This document shows, in pieces, positions 20,560 to 30,506 of a stretch of 64,000 nt of DNA. How positions within the stretch are numbered: the first letter of the stretch is position 1; every line of letters begins with the position of its first letter. Source of the stretch: Spirometra erinaceieuropaei (Eukaryota > Platyhelminthes > Cestoda > Diphyllobothriidea > Diphyllobothriidae); contig CACRXP010000887.1 in the NCBI GenBank assembly GCA_902702965.1, positions 109,726 to 173,725 of the forward strand, read 5' to 3'. The position numbers and the translations under genes were made by a program. The notes beneath the pieces were generated by a model, which was not told the origin of the DNA, made no database searches, and worked only from the letters and a program-made list of their open reading frames with translations.

Positions 20560-21350
20560 TGAAATTTTCTAACCTCTGTGTCCATCTAGACCCTGGAACT
20601 GTATCTCAAAAAATAGGAATTTTGAAGGACAGAGGTAAGCCTTGTCTGCCCTGTGCTGCCAAACATTGCCCGTTAATTACGGAATTTGTCGTAGAATTCC
20701 CCTGAGAGGACAGTGATATGATCCAGGTACACCAAGCCGGTGTTCGCAATAAAGTGATAAAAAACTTGATTACTGAGTCGACGGATGAGCTAAATGTGTT
20801 AGTCAATTCAAAAAAGGGCGTGAGTCCCAATTCGCATAATTCGTGAGACAATAAAAATACTGTTTTTTAGCAATAGGATGGCCAAACTTCTGCTTGCCAA
20901 TACCGGACTGCAAAGTCTAGGGTTAAGAAAACCAGGTTACCGTAAAGAGCAGCTGGGTTTGCGTCCACCGGATGGAGTGGAAACAAGACATTTGGTGTCA
21001 TTTTCTTCAACTTGCTGCAGTAGAAGCATAGTTACAAAATTTAGTCATTCTTCGTTAACTGGAGGACCGGTGATAACTTAAGGGAATTGGGCGATTTAAT
21101 GTCTTTCCGACTGAGCACGTCGTAAATTGTAGCATATAGCCGTGGCTGGTAAAACACGGATAGCCATGTGAGCGGGATCTAACTTGGCGGCCTGTAGACG
21201 TAACGATCACATGACAGGCGACACTAATTCGTCGGAGTGAACGGCCCTCCTGGTAAAATATTTCCTTAAAACGTTCTATCAGGTCGTGCAAATTGTCCGA
21301 ATGATCCTTATCAAGGGTTGACGAGACTGTTTTTGTCATGAATGCTTTCG
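20560..21350 (-). pseudogene. Ty3/gypsy reverse transcriptase fragment
   Basis: The minus strand reads LHDLIERFKEIFYQEGRSL and VACHVIVTSTGRQVRSRSHG, the lead-in of gypsy RT ('L..F.D.F......G.T....H.I.T....P.R...R'). Further on come VDANPAALYGNLVFLTLDFA and VRYWQAEVWP, matching 'D.L.AL.G...FS.LDL.SGYWQ..V'. LTPFFELTNTFSS matches 'MPFGLTNAP.TF', and NTGLVYLDHITVLSGEF is motif C, with YLDD changed to YLDH. Frames shift repeatedly. The catalytic Asp pair is damaged. It and the integrase relic at 19.1-19.5 kb form one element read from right to left. Confidence 0.75.
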
Positions 21351-21595
21351 CTACGGGTTTATTACATTCATGACGAGAACTAGATGCCTAAGCACTAAAG
21401 GGCACTGAAGAATCGCGTGCACAGAGGAGGCTAGAACAAAGAGGAAGTGGGTTAACAGCACGACTGGGGTAGAAAGTATAGCGTACACCATTGTGCTCAT
21501 AACCGACATAGTGCAATAGTTTAGGATTTTTAAGGTAATAGGCCTTGCTTCGGCCATACGTGTTGAAAATTGTACAGCAAGATTAAAATCAACAT

Positions 21596-22672
21596 TGTGA
21601 AGAAGGCGACACGATCGCTGGGACAAGAGCTTTATTCACCTAAACTTTCGGATCCCTGCTCGAAACCATCATCTGATACAAAGGCAGATATGGGTGGTTC
21701 ATTTACAAGGCGCTGCAGTATTTAGAGGATGCAGTCTCCATGCTAACTTGACTCCCCCCCCCCCCCTTCACCAGAAATCATAGCACTTGGTGTGATGACT
21801 GTTTGTTGGCCGGTATTCGCGCCGTTAATTGCTGCAATTTCATCACGTGTGTTGAATGTTGGTGTGATGACCGTTCAACCATCTGACCCACCGACCCTGG
21901 CGTTGGGAACAGTGTTCACCTGTGCGTCCCCCGCGTGGCCAATTACTCCGCCTTGGCGAATTCTCAGCACCGAGTATGGAATGGGAAGGTCGTTGCACTT
22001 GTTGACAGACTCGGGGTCAGTGAACCATGATTAAGCATCTCTTGCCTCACGCGGTTGTAACTTCTAGCGAGAATTTTGGCCTAATTGAATTTGAATGTGT
22101 GGCCGGATCTCGTCGAATGAGCCGCAACTTGATAGCTGGCGTCCTTTCTCCGCACGGCTGCGGTGGATTCGGCTATTTGCCTTCGGGACTGGCTTCCGCT
22201 TTCTCCGACGTAGTTGCTTTGTCCGCAATTGCATCAGATCCAATAAACGACTCTAGACGTTTCTACCCGTGGCAGTGGGTCTTTCGGTTTCATTACCTGA
22301 CACCTGATGGTGGCTTCCGGTCTGTGTGCAACTCCAACCCCAAGTGGTGCGAGAAGGCGGCCGACACCTTCCGAAACGTTCTTGACATACGGTCGGTGGT
22401 TCAGATGGTCGAACGGTCACCACACCAACATTCAACACACGTGATGAAATTGCAGCAGTTAACGGCGCGAATACCGGCCAACAAACAGTCATCACACCAA
22501 GTGCAATGATCCCTTGTGAAGGGGGGGGGGGGAGTCAAGGTGGCATGGAGACTGCATCCAATAAATACTGCAGCCCCTTGTAAACGAACCACTCATATCT
22601 GCCTTTGTATCAGGGATCCGAAAGGTTAGGCGAATAAAGCTCTTGTCCCAGCGATCGTGTCTACTTCTTCAC
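21596..22672. mobile_element. fold-back element with about 300-bp inverted repeats
   Basis: Left arm 21596-21898 and right arm 22390-22672 are reverse complements at high identity. They share 'cacgatcgctgggacaagag' with the following 'ctttattc', the 'ggatccctg' block, a run of C (left) or G (right), and the 'acaccaagtg' to 'accatctga' section. The spacer is about 490 bp. No target duplication is obvious. No transposase is encoded. Long perfect-looking arms with a short loop are the definition of fold-back elements. Confidence 0.8.
22027..22389 (+). other. unrecognised open frame in the fold-back loop
   Basis: An open frame starts MIKHLLPHAVVTSSENFGLI at 22027 and runs through the loop into the right arm (stop at 22509). 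It includes a Gly/Leu/Ala-rich part (GCGGFGYLPSGLASAF). No family could be recognised. Because it crosses into the inverted arm, the natural end of any protein is doubtful. It may be chance openness in GC-richer sequence. Confidence 0.25.
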
Positions 22673-22889
22673 GACTGCTTACTGGGACTCGTCTCTTCGT
22701 TTCTATTGGCAATATCAACATTATCATGCTACTACGATAATTTCAGTAACCTAATTACCGTACGGAAAATACTGAGGGAATGGGCAATATTCTACAGACT
22801 TTCCTGAGAATACTGAGGACAGTGTGTGATAATAGACATTTGAGTTATTGATAAATAAGAGCAAAACGTTTGTATGGAGTATCAGAGTT
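22673..22889. other. no gene recognised
   Basis: Short AT-rich spacer between the fold-back element and the 3' end of the minus-strand CR1 relic. Confidence 0.4.
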
Positions 22890-24070
22890 TTCCTGTCTTT
22901 TGAGCGCTGTTTCTAAGTAAATATACATCCAGTTAGTGTTTAAATGCCATTATTACATGCTCGGGGAATCCGCTCCAGGAATCTATAACTTGTCGAGAGA
23001 AAAAGTAATTCGAACATCCAGTTGCGAAAATCATCTTCGAATTTTCAAAGAAGTTCCACACAGTTTATTGGTTGCGGATAGTGTAAATAAGTCATCGGAT
23101 TGTAGAGTTCAGTCCCGGTTTCTCACAATGCGTAGGTCTGTTTGAGATTTCCTCGCATCTTTCAATTTTCTAGGAAAAATATGCTAAGCGCACGGAGTCG
23201 ACATTTGGATGGAAACGATATCAAGTACTTTATGGCTTTTGTCTTTTACCTTTGACCCTTTCCAGCAGTTTAAAAGCATATGTCAGTCATGGACGTTAAA
23301 CTTAAAATCGTACTCCATTTGTGACCGGATAAAAACCCATATACTTTGTCTGTGAAAGATCGTTTAGTTTCTAAGAGAACGGCGGTTACGTCTTCATTCC
23401 CCTGCTCCATTGCAAAGAGAGTTTCAAAGATGACAAACTGGTTATTAAGAGGCCGTTTTGTTCAACTTATTTTATTACGGACATACTGATGAGTCGCAGT
23501 GTGACGAAGGTCTGCACGACAAATTTTAGCAGCCATTTATCAGACCATTCTCATACACAGTTTAATTCACCCTGAAGGATCTGTTCGTCCTTAATGCCTT
23601 TACTTGCTTACCATATTTTGACGTCATCTGTAAACATGATTCGCCTGCAGTCTAGCCTGTCATACACTAACTGAAACAGTAAGGATATGAGGACGGAACT
23701 CCGAGGCATCCCACTCACAACTGGCGCTGGCAATGATTTCGTAATTTCTATGCGCAGACATTCATCAGCCACCATCCAGGTAAATAAGCCTCTTTGGGGT
23801 ACATATTCACCGCCTCCCAATCGAAGGAGGACTCGAAAATTTGCGAAAACTGTCAGGAGAGTTTCCAGGCCAGCGCATTCAGAACTTTTGTCGATATTTG
23901 TTCCTTACCCGGAAAGTTAGGTTTGTTAGGTTCCAGCAATTCCTACCTCACGGGACTTCTGAGAAATTGGTGCTTCTCATGATTTTACCATCACCTTTAT
24001 TAGGGAAGACAGCCCCTAACCGGCCTTAAGTTGACTTTCATTTATGAAAACGACTAATAGGAATTTGTCA
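22890..24070 (-). pseudogene. CR1-like LINE relic (copy D)
   Basis: Read on the minus strand from about 24060: ISTKVLNALAWKLS and FSQIFESSFDWEAVNMYPKE match CR1-B's 'IPSKVLRELACELARPL...DWKAANVYPI'. Then, after missing sequence, VVSGMPRSSVLISLLFQLVY and IMFTDDVKIW give the B and C motifs. FADD has become FTDD, so one flanking residue changed while the Asp pair remains. The C-terminal part is at 22920-23160 (SDDLFTLSATNKLCGTSLKI, then VRITFSRQVIDSWSGFPEHV). The region between motif A and motif B is deleted. It belongs with CR1-B rather than CR1-A by its C-terminus. Confidence 0.75.
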
Positions 24071-24586
24071 AGCTAGCATAGTCGTCTACACTGCCTACAC
24101 ATTAATATCCCGGCGCGATAGTCCGGCCGGGCCGCCGATGTCGTCACCAGTCACCCCCCTCCCCCCCCGGCACGTGCCACCTGCCAATCGCCTGTCAGCC
24201 GGAGGTACGGAGGTAGGCTAATTCGTAAAATTCCAACAACCCGGAGGCAACGGATGTACAAATCCCGGATACTCATTAGACAGTAGGCCCTTTCGGAGAT
24301 CGACTCGCTATCGGCTCCCCATCCCACTCAAAAATTCCGGTATCTCGTCGTCAGATGCATTCCTATATCATACTATCCTCCAGATCTCCTTTCCTTAAAT
24401 TCCAAGGAAGTACTGAAGCCGGAGTTAATAGGAAAAGTTTATTGAGATTTACAACCTTAATAGTATTACAGATATAAGAATTGTAAATAATTAAAGCGTT
24501 CTTTTTTCTCTTCAATTGGATATTGTGTGAGAGGAGGCCAAGGCCATGTCCAGGTATGAACTATCTGATAAATTGGATTAGGCCGA
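24071..24586. other. no gene recognised; short GC-rich block
   Basis: Positions 24110-24260 are unusually GC-rich with a C-run, unlike the AT-rich flanks, but no frame or matching copy elsewhere in the window was found. Confidence 0.35.
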
Positions 24587-24950
24587 CTAATCCCGGAAGT
24601 TGGCTCCGTAAGTAGATATCCGAGTAGGCTCATTGCTTACGGAGTCCTCAAAATCCGGAAGAGTTATAGATATACAGACAACATCCTGCAGCCTCTTCAT
24701 CCATTCTGGAATACAATTACGATATCTACAAGACCATTCAACTGGACACAGAGGTATTTCCATTCCCTCTTTAATATATGAAGAAAGCTCAATCCTCACT
24801 GGCTGTCCTAGGCATTCGCAGATTGTAGCGTAGAAGTGTCTGGCGGCTACTTTGTCTCGTGGTGCTCTTATATGCCAACATGTGGCAGAGACCACTAATC
24901 CACCGTTTTCCGGAAATTATGCATGTACAGCAGTCGACAATAAGTCTGTA
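24587..24950 (-). other. unrecognised cysteine-containing open frame
   Basis: A minus-strand frame of 102 codons starts MVSATCWHIRAPRDKVAARH at 24895 and ends at a stop at 24587. The frame is open further upstream for about 15 codons. It contains six Cys and balanced amino-acid use (for example WSCRYRNCIPEWMKRLQDVV), unlike the biased frames nearby. It does not match any transposon domain recognised here. It could be an exon of a host gene or part of an unrecognised element. No splice sites could be fixed. Confidence 0.25.
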
Positions 24951-26536
24951 CCAGCTACTCTAATTGTGCAGAATAGGCTAAACGACTGTAACCAATCCAG
25001 TCCAGTTTTAGAATTGTAAGCCCCCTAACCTGCAGACGCCTTTTTAGATGTGTCTACCGTCTCTCGTGTGAATGGAAGACAGGGTCCTAACGAGATAGGG
25101 GACATACAAGGACGCCACGGGGTGGTGTTAAGTTTAAGAACTGGAAGGTCAGCTAGGGCTAGGAGATAGAAAGTCTTTTTTGTCAGGACGGATTGGCCAC
25201 TTAGCTGAGCTTACGAGGGACATCATGGCATCCGAGCGCTGTTATTCGGTGAGGTTACTGGACTTCCATCTCCCACCATATTTACGGGTCCTCGAGGTCA
25301 TTATTACCAGTATTTTGTCCTTAGGGCGAGCACAGATATGTTAACCACAAATGCCAGCGCATATATATAGTCCTGACAGAAATAATTTAATAAACCAAGG
25401 GAAGTCAATAGGATTGAAGGCTCGTCAGTCAGACAACCGAAAAGTCCATTGGCTCAGGTTTAAGTTCACTTGAATAAAGCGGAAAATCCTTTGCTCCATT
25501 TATGTTCTGTCTCCTTTCCTATCGAGGGATCGCTTCTTTCAGCAAATTCGGCGTTCCTCATCTGATAAGGACAGCATCTCTGGACTCTCCAAACTTTGCA
25601 GCTTTGTTGTCGACGAGGAGGTCCGATTGCCTGCTATCCCAGGCCGGTTGGACAATATGGTCTCCACTTTCGCTATAACAGCTGATTTGACAGCCACCTT
25701 ACTCCGACTGCAGTCTTCGATTGTCTTTAGCTATAGTTAGACCGGTCGTTAATGTTACGGATTATCTAGTCAGCCCTTAGCGAATGTCGACAGCACCCGT
25801 CGAAATTGGTTGTGGGCCACCAGCGACATCTGGATGTCATGGCCAGGCAATCTCGGAATCCACATTTTGGAGCACTTCGTGGACGGCGTCGTCCATCCCG
25901 AGACTTGACAATAAAATAGCTGGCGACATATCAACCATCATTTAAAATAGATGTGGATATCACTTTTTACGAAGAGTTTGTCCAGGCGGCTTACCGACGC
26001 TGCATCCGCCGCTAGTTATTCAAACTCCCACGTCCCCCGTGCAACACTTCCGCCTACTATGTACAAGCCCTCTGTCGACACCTTCGTCATTTAAAACAAT
26101 GCGACATCGATTTTCGCACCTAAACAACCGAAATGCAATGGAAACTTCCGCAGACCTTCTATTCACATCTTTGGAAATTGATGCACCTACGCGTTCATCA
26201 GGCCCGCTTAAGTATCAATCCAGTGTCCGTACACTAGCCTCAGACGAAAAATGACAAGATTGTTAATGAGTAATCTTAATTGACATGTTGACATAATTTT
26301 TGTGGTTGGCGTAGGCCAGATGCTGCCCATTCTTCTTGGACAACACATTACATATTTCCTCATCGCTGTTGCCAAACAGGTCCTTGTTCTGAGGACGCAC
26401 AGAATAGCGGAGTGGACCACAATCCGTAGTCGCCTCCAGCGCGTCCCGATAGTAACAGTTGCTTCCGCAGATGGCCCTTGTTCCCTAAGAAGACTCAGGC
26501 GGTTGTTGAAATCTAAGCAGCGATCAACTGAATCTA
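24951..26536. other. no gene recognised; contains repeat family C copy 2
   Basis: At 25370-25610 the family C blocks seen at 14630-14960 recur in the same orientation. Otherwise only short frames are present (for example 26039-26254 and 26302-26643), without recognisable domains. Confidence 0.45.
25370..25610. repeat. dispersed repeat family C, copy 2
   Basis: Shares ordered blocks with 14630-14960, including 'agtcaataggattgaag', 'ggctcaggtttaagt' and 'tttgctcca'. Function and class are unknown. Confidence 0.6.
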
Positions 26537-27870
26537 CAGTGAGTGACCGATCTCATGAATTGTCGGTCAAAATTCTGAAATGCGTTTTCGATTGGGAAGG
26601 ATTACTTAGGCGTGGTTGTAATATTGATTATAATGCGGCATAATCCTATAGTATTCCGGATTTGGCAGGATGTCAGCTTTTGAATACATTGCTGGTTCAT
26701 CGCCCGTAGAAACTAAATTTGGTAACAAATGACTACTTAAGTAGCATGCATTTTTGTCATTGATTTTCGATGGTCTTATAAACTCAAATATATTTTATAG
26801 AAACCACGAAAAAATATGCTTTCTTTCAGTCCTTTGATAAAGAGTTACATCGTCTTTCTATTTTATACTCGAAAAATGAGTATAATTAGGTTTTACAAAA
26901 GTTCTCTAGTTGCCGAATAATTTAGAGCCTCGTCAGCGGTTGCATTAGCGCCTAGCGATTTCAGTCTGCAAGCTGCATGCGTTCCGCGTAAGGAAAATCA
27001 AAAATTCTTCCATGCCTTTAAGAAGATGCCATATTGAGTTCATAATATTTTGGCAACGGATGCGAACTATGTTGCACATTTCAAGAGGAGCAGTGGTAAA
27101 CGGACAGGTACAACACTGTATGAATAGACATTGTACGGTCTTAAAAAATCTCATAATTAGAAAGGTTTTGAAAACCTAATTATACTCTTTCTTCGAGTAT
27201 AAAATATGCATTTGGCGTGATTTTCTATCAAATGAGTGGAAGAAAGAATATTTTTGCTCATGTTTCTTATAAAATATATTTAAATTTATATGACTATCGA
27301 AAATCACTGTAAAAAATGCATGCTTCTTAAGTACTCATATTTCGCCAAGCACTGTTTCTACGGGAGATTGGAAAACGGTTAATTTAAAAGCCGACATCCT
27401 GCCGAGTCCGAAATATTATAGGAATGTGCGGCAATATAATCAGCCTGTCAATCAGTATATTTAAAGTAAACGACAGAAGCCCTGAAAACTCCATTTAGAG
27501 GGTACAGATATAAGGGAAAATAGTTAAATTGCAAAACTTTTTGCTTGCAGTTTTAGTAAGGAGAATTCATAAATCTAATAATGTAACATAAAGGCGAAAG
27601 GGGTATGATATTCGCGAAATAATTGCGAAAAACTTTGTTCACCGCATTCGGACTGAAAATTGCAACATGGGCTAAGTTTGACGCACAAAATAGGATCTGT
27701 TGAAATCCTGTTAGTAGTATATTTATAGTCATTTCAGTAATCCGTTAGATCAGGCTTCGTCAGTTCGGGTTGCGTTTCAGCAGTATTAAAACCGCGTCTA
27801 AGTAATCCTTCCTAATCGGCAACGAATTTCAGAATTTTGACCAACGTCTTATGAGATCGGTCACTCACTC
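26537..27870. mobile_element. long-TIR MITE, divergent copy (M1)
   Basis: The left end CAGTGAGTGACCGATCTCAT and right end (reverse complement, 'atgagatcggtcactcactc') form terminal inverted repeats flanked by TA on both sides. The subterminal 'ttctgaaatgcg' / 'aatttcagaattt' blocks extend the inverted arms for several hundred bases. The core ('ttgccgaataattt') matches M4 and M5. No transposase frame is present. TA flanks suggest mobilisation by a Tc1/mariner-type transposase. Confidence 0.75.
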
Positions 27871-28558
27871 TATTAATACGTTTTTTAAATCATCTGGTGC
27901 TCAGTGAACTGGCGGACGCCGGTGGGACCACACCAACAGTCTCATCCTAGAGGCGAAAAGACGTGAGTGTACAGCAGTAGTCACCACGCCTCAAGGATTT
28001 ATGGGTGCCGTGAGTGGGAACTTCCATACTAGATGTACGCTCAGGCAGGTTCATCTATGTGTTTAGATGGACGTTGCCTAACCTTGCTCCGACGAGTATA
28101 ACCCACCGACATACAAGCCGGCAATAACCACGCGCGAAGATGTAGCACAGGCGACGATAACTGGTCCTGCTAGTGCAGGAAGATTACGGCGATAAGAGGC
28201 ACCTCCAAGCAGTGCGCTGGCAGTCCTCGCAAAACGCATCGACAAAAATTGATTGACATTTCTGCTCCGCGCCGTCCCGGCACCCAGCTCTCACATTTAC
28301 TCCCCGAAGTTTTGCTAAACACACCCTGGAAACCGCCCTTGATTAGACGGGGTGGTTAAACGTGACGAGAGTGTCTGACTTGTGTACGCCTTCAAAACGT
28401 TAGTCCGTGAATTAATTCCAAAACCTCCTCCCTATCCACAAACAAAATAATTCTACGGAGAGGGAGATACGCAATCGCATAGATGATCCTGGGTGATTCG
28501 GGAGGCTTTCCCCCCAGGCAAAAGTCGTCACCCATTATGGAATTTGGCAGTCGCCTGG
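27871..28558. other. no gene recognised
   Basis: Spacer between M1 and the left edge of the large inverted duplication; no conserved frame or repeat match. Confidence 0.4.
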
Positions 28559-28655
28559 GATGACTCGTCAGTCCTTTGCCGATTGCAGCGAAAAGGCGAG
28601 TTGCAGGGAGGAGTCGCGAAGAAGGAGGCATGATCGCTAGAGCCTTATTGGGCTG

Positions 28656-28925
28656 ATGACTCTCACTCGATTCTATCAGCAGAGTCGAAATCAAATAAGG
28701 GTACTCGGCCACACAAGTGTTACAGTATTTTTAGAATGTGGTTGCTACAGAACTGCATGCTTGTCAACATTGGCAGCTTCCGAATGCATTGGAGAAGGTT
28801 ACGCGTGGTGCGATAAATGCGTGGCAGGCCAGGTGTTGCAGTATGCGGTTGCCATGTGCCTGCACTCCCGACCCCTTTGGAAAAACCTCCTTTCTCAACA
28901 TCTCAGGAGAAATCCTCACCACTGA
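28656..28925 (+). CDS. unrecognised 89-codon Cys-rich frame (left-arm copy)
   Basis: The frame starts MTLTRFYQQSRNQIRVLGHT and contains a cysteine-rich middle (FLECGCYRTACLST, ASECIGEGYAWCDKC), ending NLLSQHLRRNPHH. The right arm carries the same frame, inverted, with only about four amino-acid differences. By eye roughly 11 nucleotide changes separate the copies and about six are synonymous in this frame, a weak hint of protein-level constraint. No family is recognised. The Cys spacing might bind metal or form disulfides, but this is speculative. It could also be an exon caught in the duplication, or chance. Confidence 0.3.
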   Translation: MTLTRFYQQSRNQIRVLGHTSVTVFLECGCYRTACLSTLAASECIGEGYAWCDKCVAGQVLQYAVAMCLHSRPLWKNLLSQHLRRNPHH

Positions 28926-29070
28926 CCTACTCAGTCGCCTGAGCGCGTATCCAAGCAAAGACTTCTTTAGAAGTGAAGCGCGGATTGCGGAGACACCGCG
29001 AAACCACAGACATGATCTTTTCGGGCAGCCAACCGCTAGACAAGTGTCAGAAGCTCAAGACCAGCACTTA

Positions 29071-30506
29071 CAATAGGTGGGCTAACTCATGAAATGTCAA
29101 CAGAAATTCCGAAATGCGTTTTCGTTTCGAAAAGATGAATTAAGTAGGGTTGTAAAACTAGTCAACCTGCAACAGAATTCTATAATATTTCGGTTACTTC
29201 AGGAGGTCGGCTTTCGAAAGAACATCTTTCCGGCTGCATGCAAAAACCACTCTGTAAAAAATGACTACATATGTATGACGAATTTTTCTGGTTACTTTTC
29301 GATGCCCCTAAATGTCCAATTATATTTCATCTAAATCATGCATAAAAATATTCACTCTTGGATTCATTCGGTAGACAATTACGTCGTCTGCCAATCTTAT
29401 ACTTAAAGAAAGAGTATAATCCGGTTTTCAAAAACTTTTTCAATTTCTGAATAATTTTGAACTCGCTCTACCGTTACACTTGGACTAAGGGTTTCGAAAC
29501 TACAAACCGTATATTTTCCGCATACGGAAAACCACACATTTCTCTACGGTAATAAAGGGGAACCATAAAAGTTTCGTAAAATTTAGCAGTGGATTTGATC
29601 CATATTGTTAACTTTACAAGCAACATTGGTAAATGCAGAGACATGACAATTTATGAACTGCCATTCCACGGTATTTAGGAGAGTGAATATGTTTATGCAT
29701 GCTTTCCATTAAATATAATTGGGCTTTTAGGGGCATCGAAAATCAATGAGAAAAATTTATGCTACATAAGAAGTCCTTTTTTACAGAGTGCGTTTTTGGC
29801 CTGCAGCCGGAAGGAAGTTCGTTCGAACGTCAGCGTCCTGAGGTGACTGAAATATTATATTATGATAAGGTGATACCGACAAAGACAAGGGAGACCGGAA
29901 TGGCCATTTCTGGTTTATTAGCCGTCATCAGCCAGTCATTCCCAACCCCAAGCGTGGAGCACTTGAGATTCGAACCCGGGATCTTTGGTCATGGAGTTTG
30001 ACGCTCTACCATTGAGCTACGGGCCCGTTGTCCTGTCGGTTGTGATCGGGAATATTAATTATGACAGTGGGCGCTCGCCGATCAGGTTACGGAACATGCT
30101 CGTTCCGTTGTGCCTTGGGGCTCATACTAGAACCCTCGCAGGCAGTCGCACAGCGACTAGTGATATATGTTGATAAGGCGATAGCGACCAAGACAAGGGA
30201 GACCGGAATGGCTGATGACGGCTAACGAGCCAGAAATGGCCATTCCGGTCTCCCTTGTCTTTGTCCGGTATCACCTTATCAACATATATCAATAGTCGGT
30301 GTGCGACTGCCTGCGAGGGTTTAAGTATGAGCCCCAAGGCACAACAGAACGAGCATGTTCTGTAACCTGATCGGTGAGCGCCCATCCGTCATAATATTAT
30401 ATTATATATTATATTATAGATTTACAACCCTATTTAACTAATCTTTTTGTGATGAAAACGCATTCCGGAATTTCGGTTGACATCGCATGAGTTAGCCCAC
30501 CTACTG
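29071..30506. mobile_element. long-TIR MITE (M2), left arm, with SINE insertion
   Basis: Ends CAATAGGTGGGCTAACTCAT and, inverted, 'atgagttagcccacctactg', with TA on both sides (29069-29070 and 30507-30508). Its inverted arms include the 'ttccgaaatgcg' and 'gaaatattat' blocks. Removing the 529-bp SINE insert and its 13-bp duplication leaves 894 bp, against 895 bp for its right-arm partner M3. It was therefore present before the large duplication. Non-coding. Confidence 0.85.
29864..30392. mobile_element. tRNA-headed SINE, rearranged dimer, inserted in M2
   Basis: The insert is flanked by the 13-bp direct repeat AATATTATATTAT (29851-29863 and 30393-30405) and is absent from the homologous site in the right arm (near 44.9 kb). 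The minus strand has a tRNA-like head with an A-box-like TAGCTCAATGGTAGAGC at 30019-30003 and a B-box-like GGGTTCGAATCTC at about 29978-29965. Beyond it lies a middle part ending 'cttgtctttgtc' and a companion block X ('gcacaac.gaacgag'...'gagcgccc'). A second, inverted tail plus X follows at 30213-30390. Such heads are transcribed by RNA polymerase III. SINEs move with LINE enzymes, matching the target duplication length. Confidence 0.8.
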
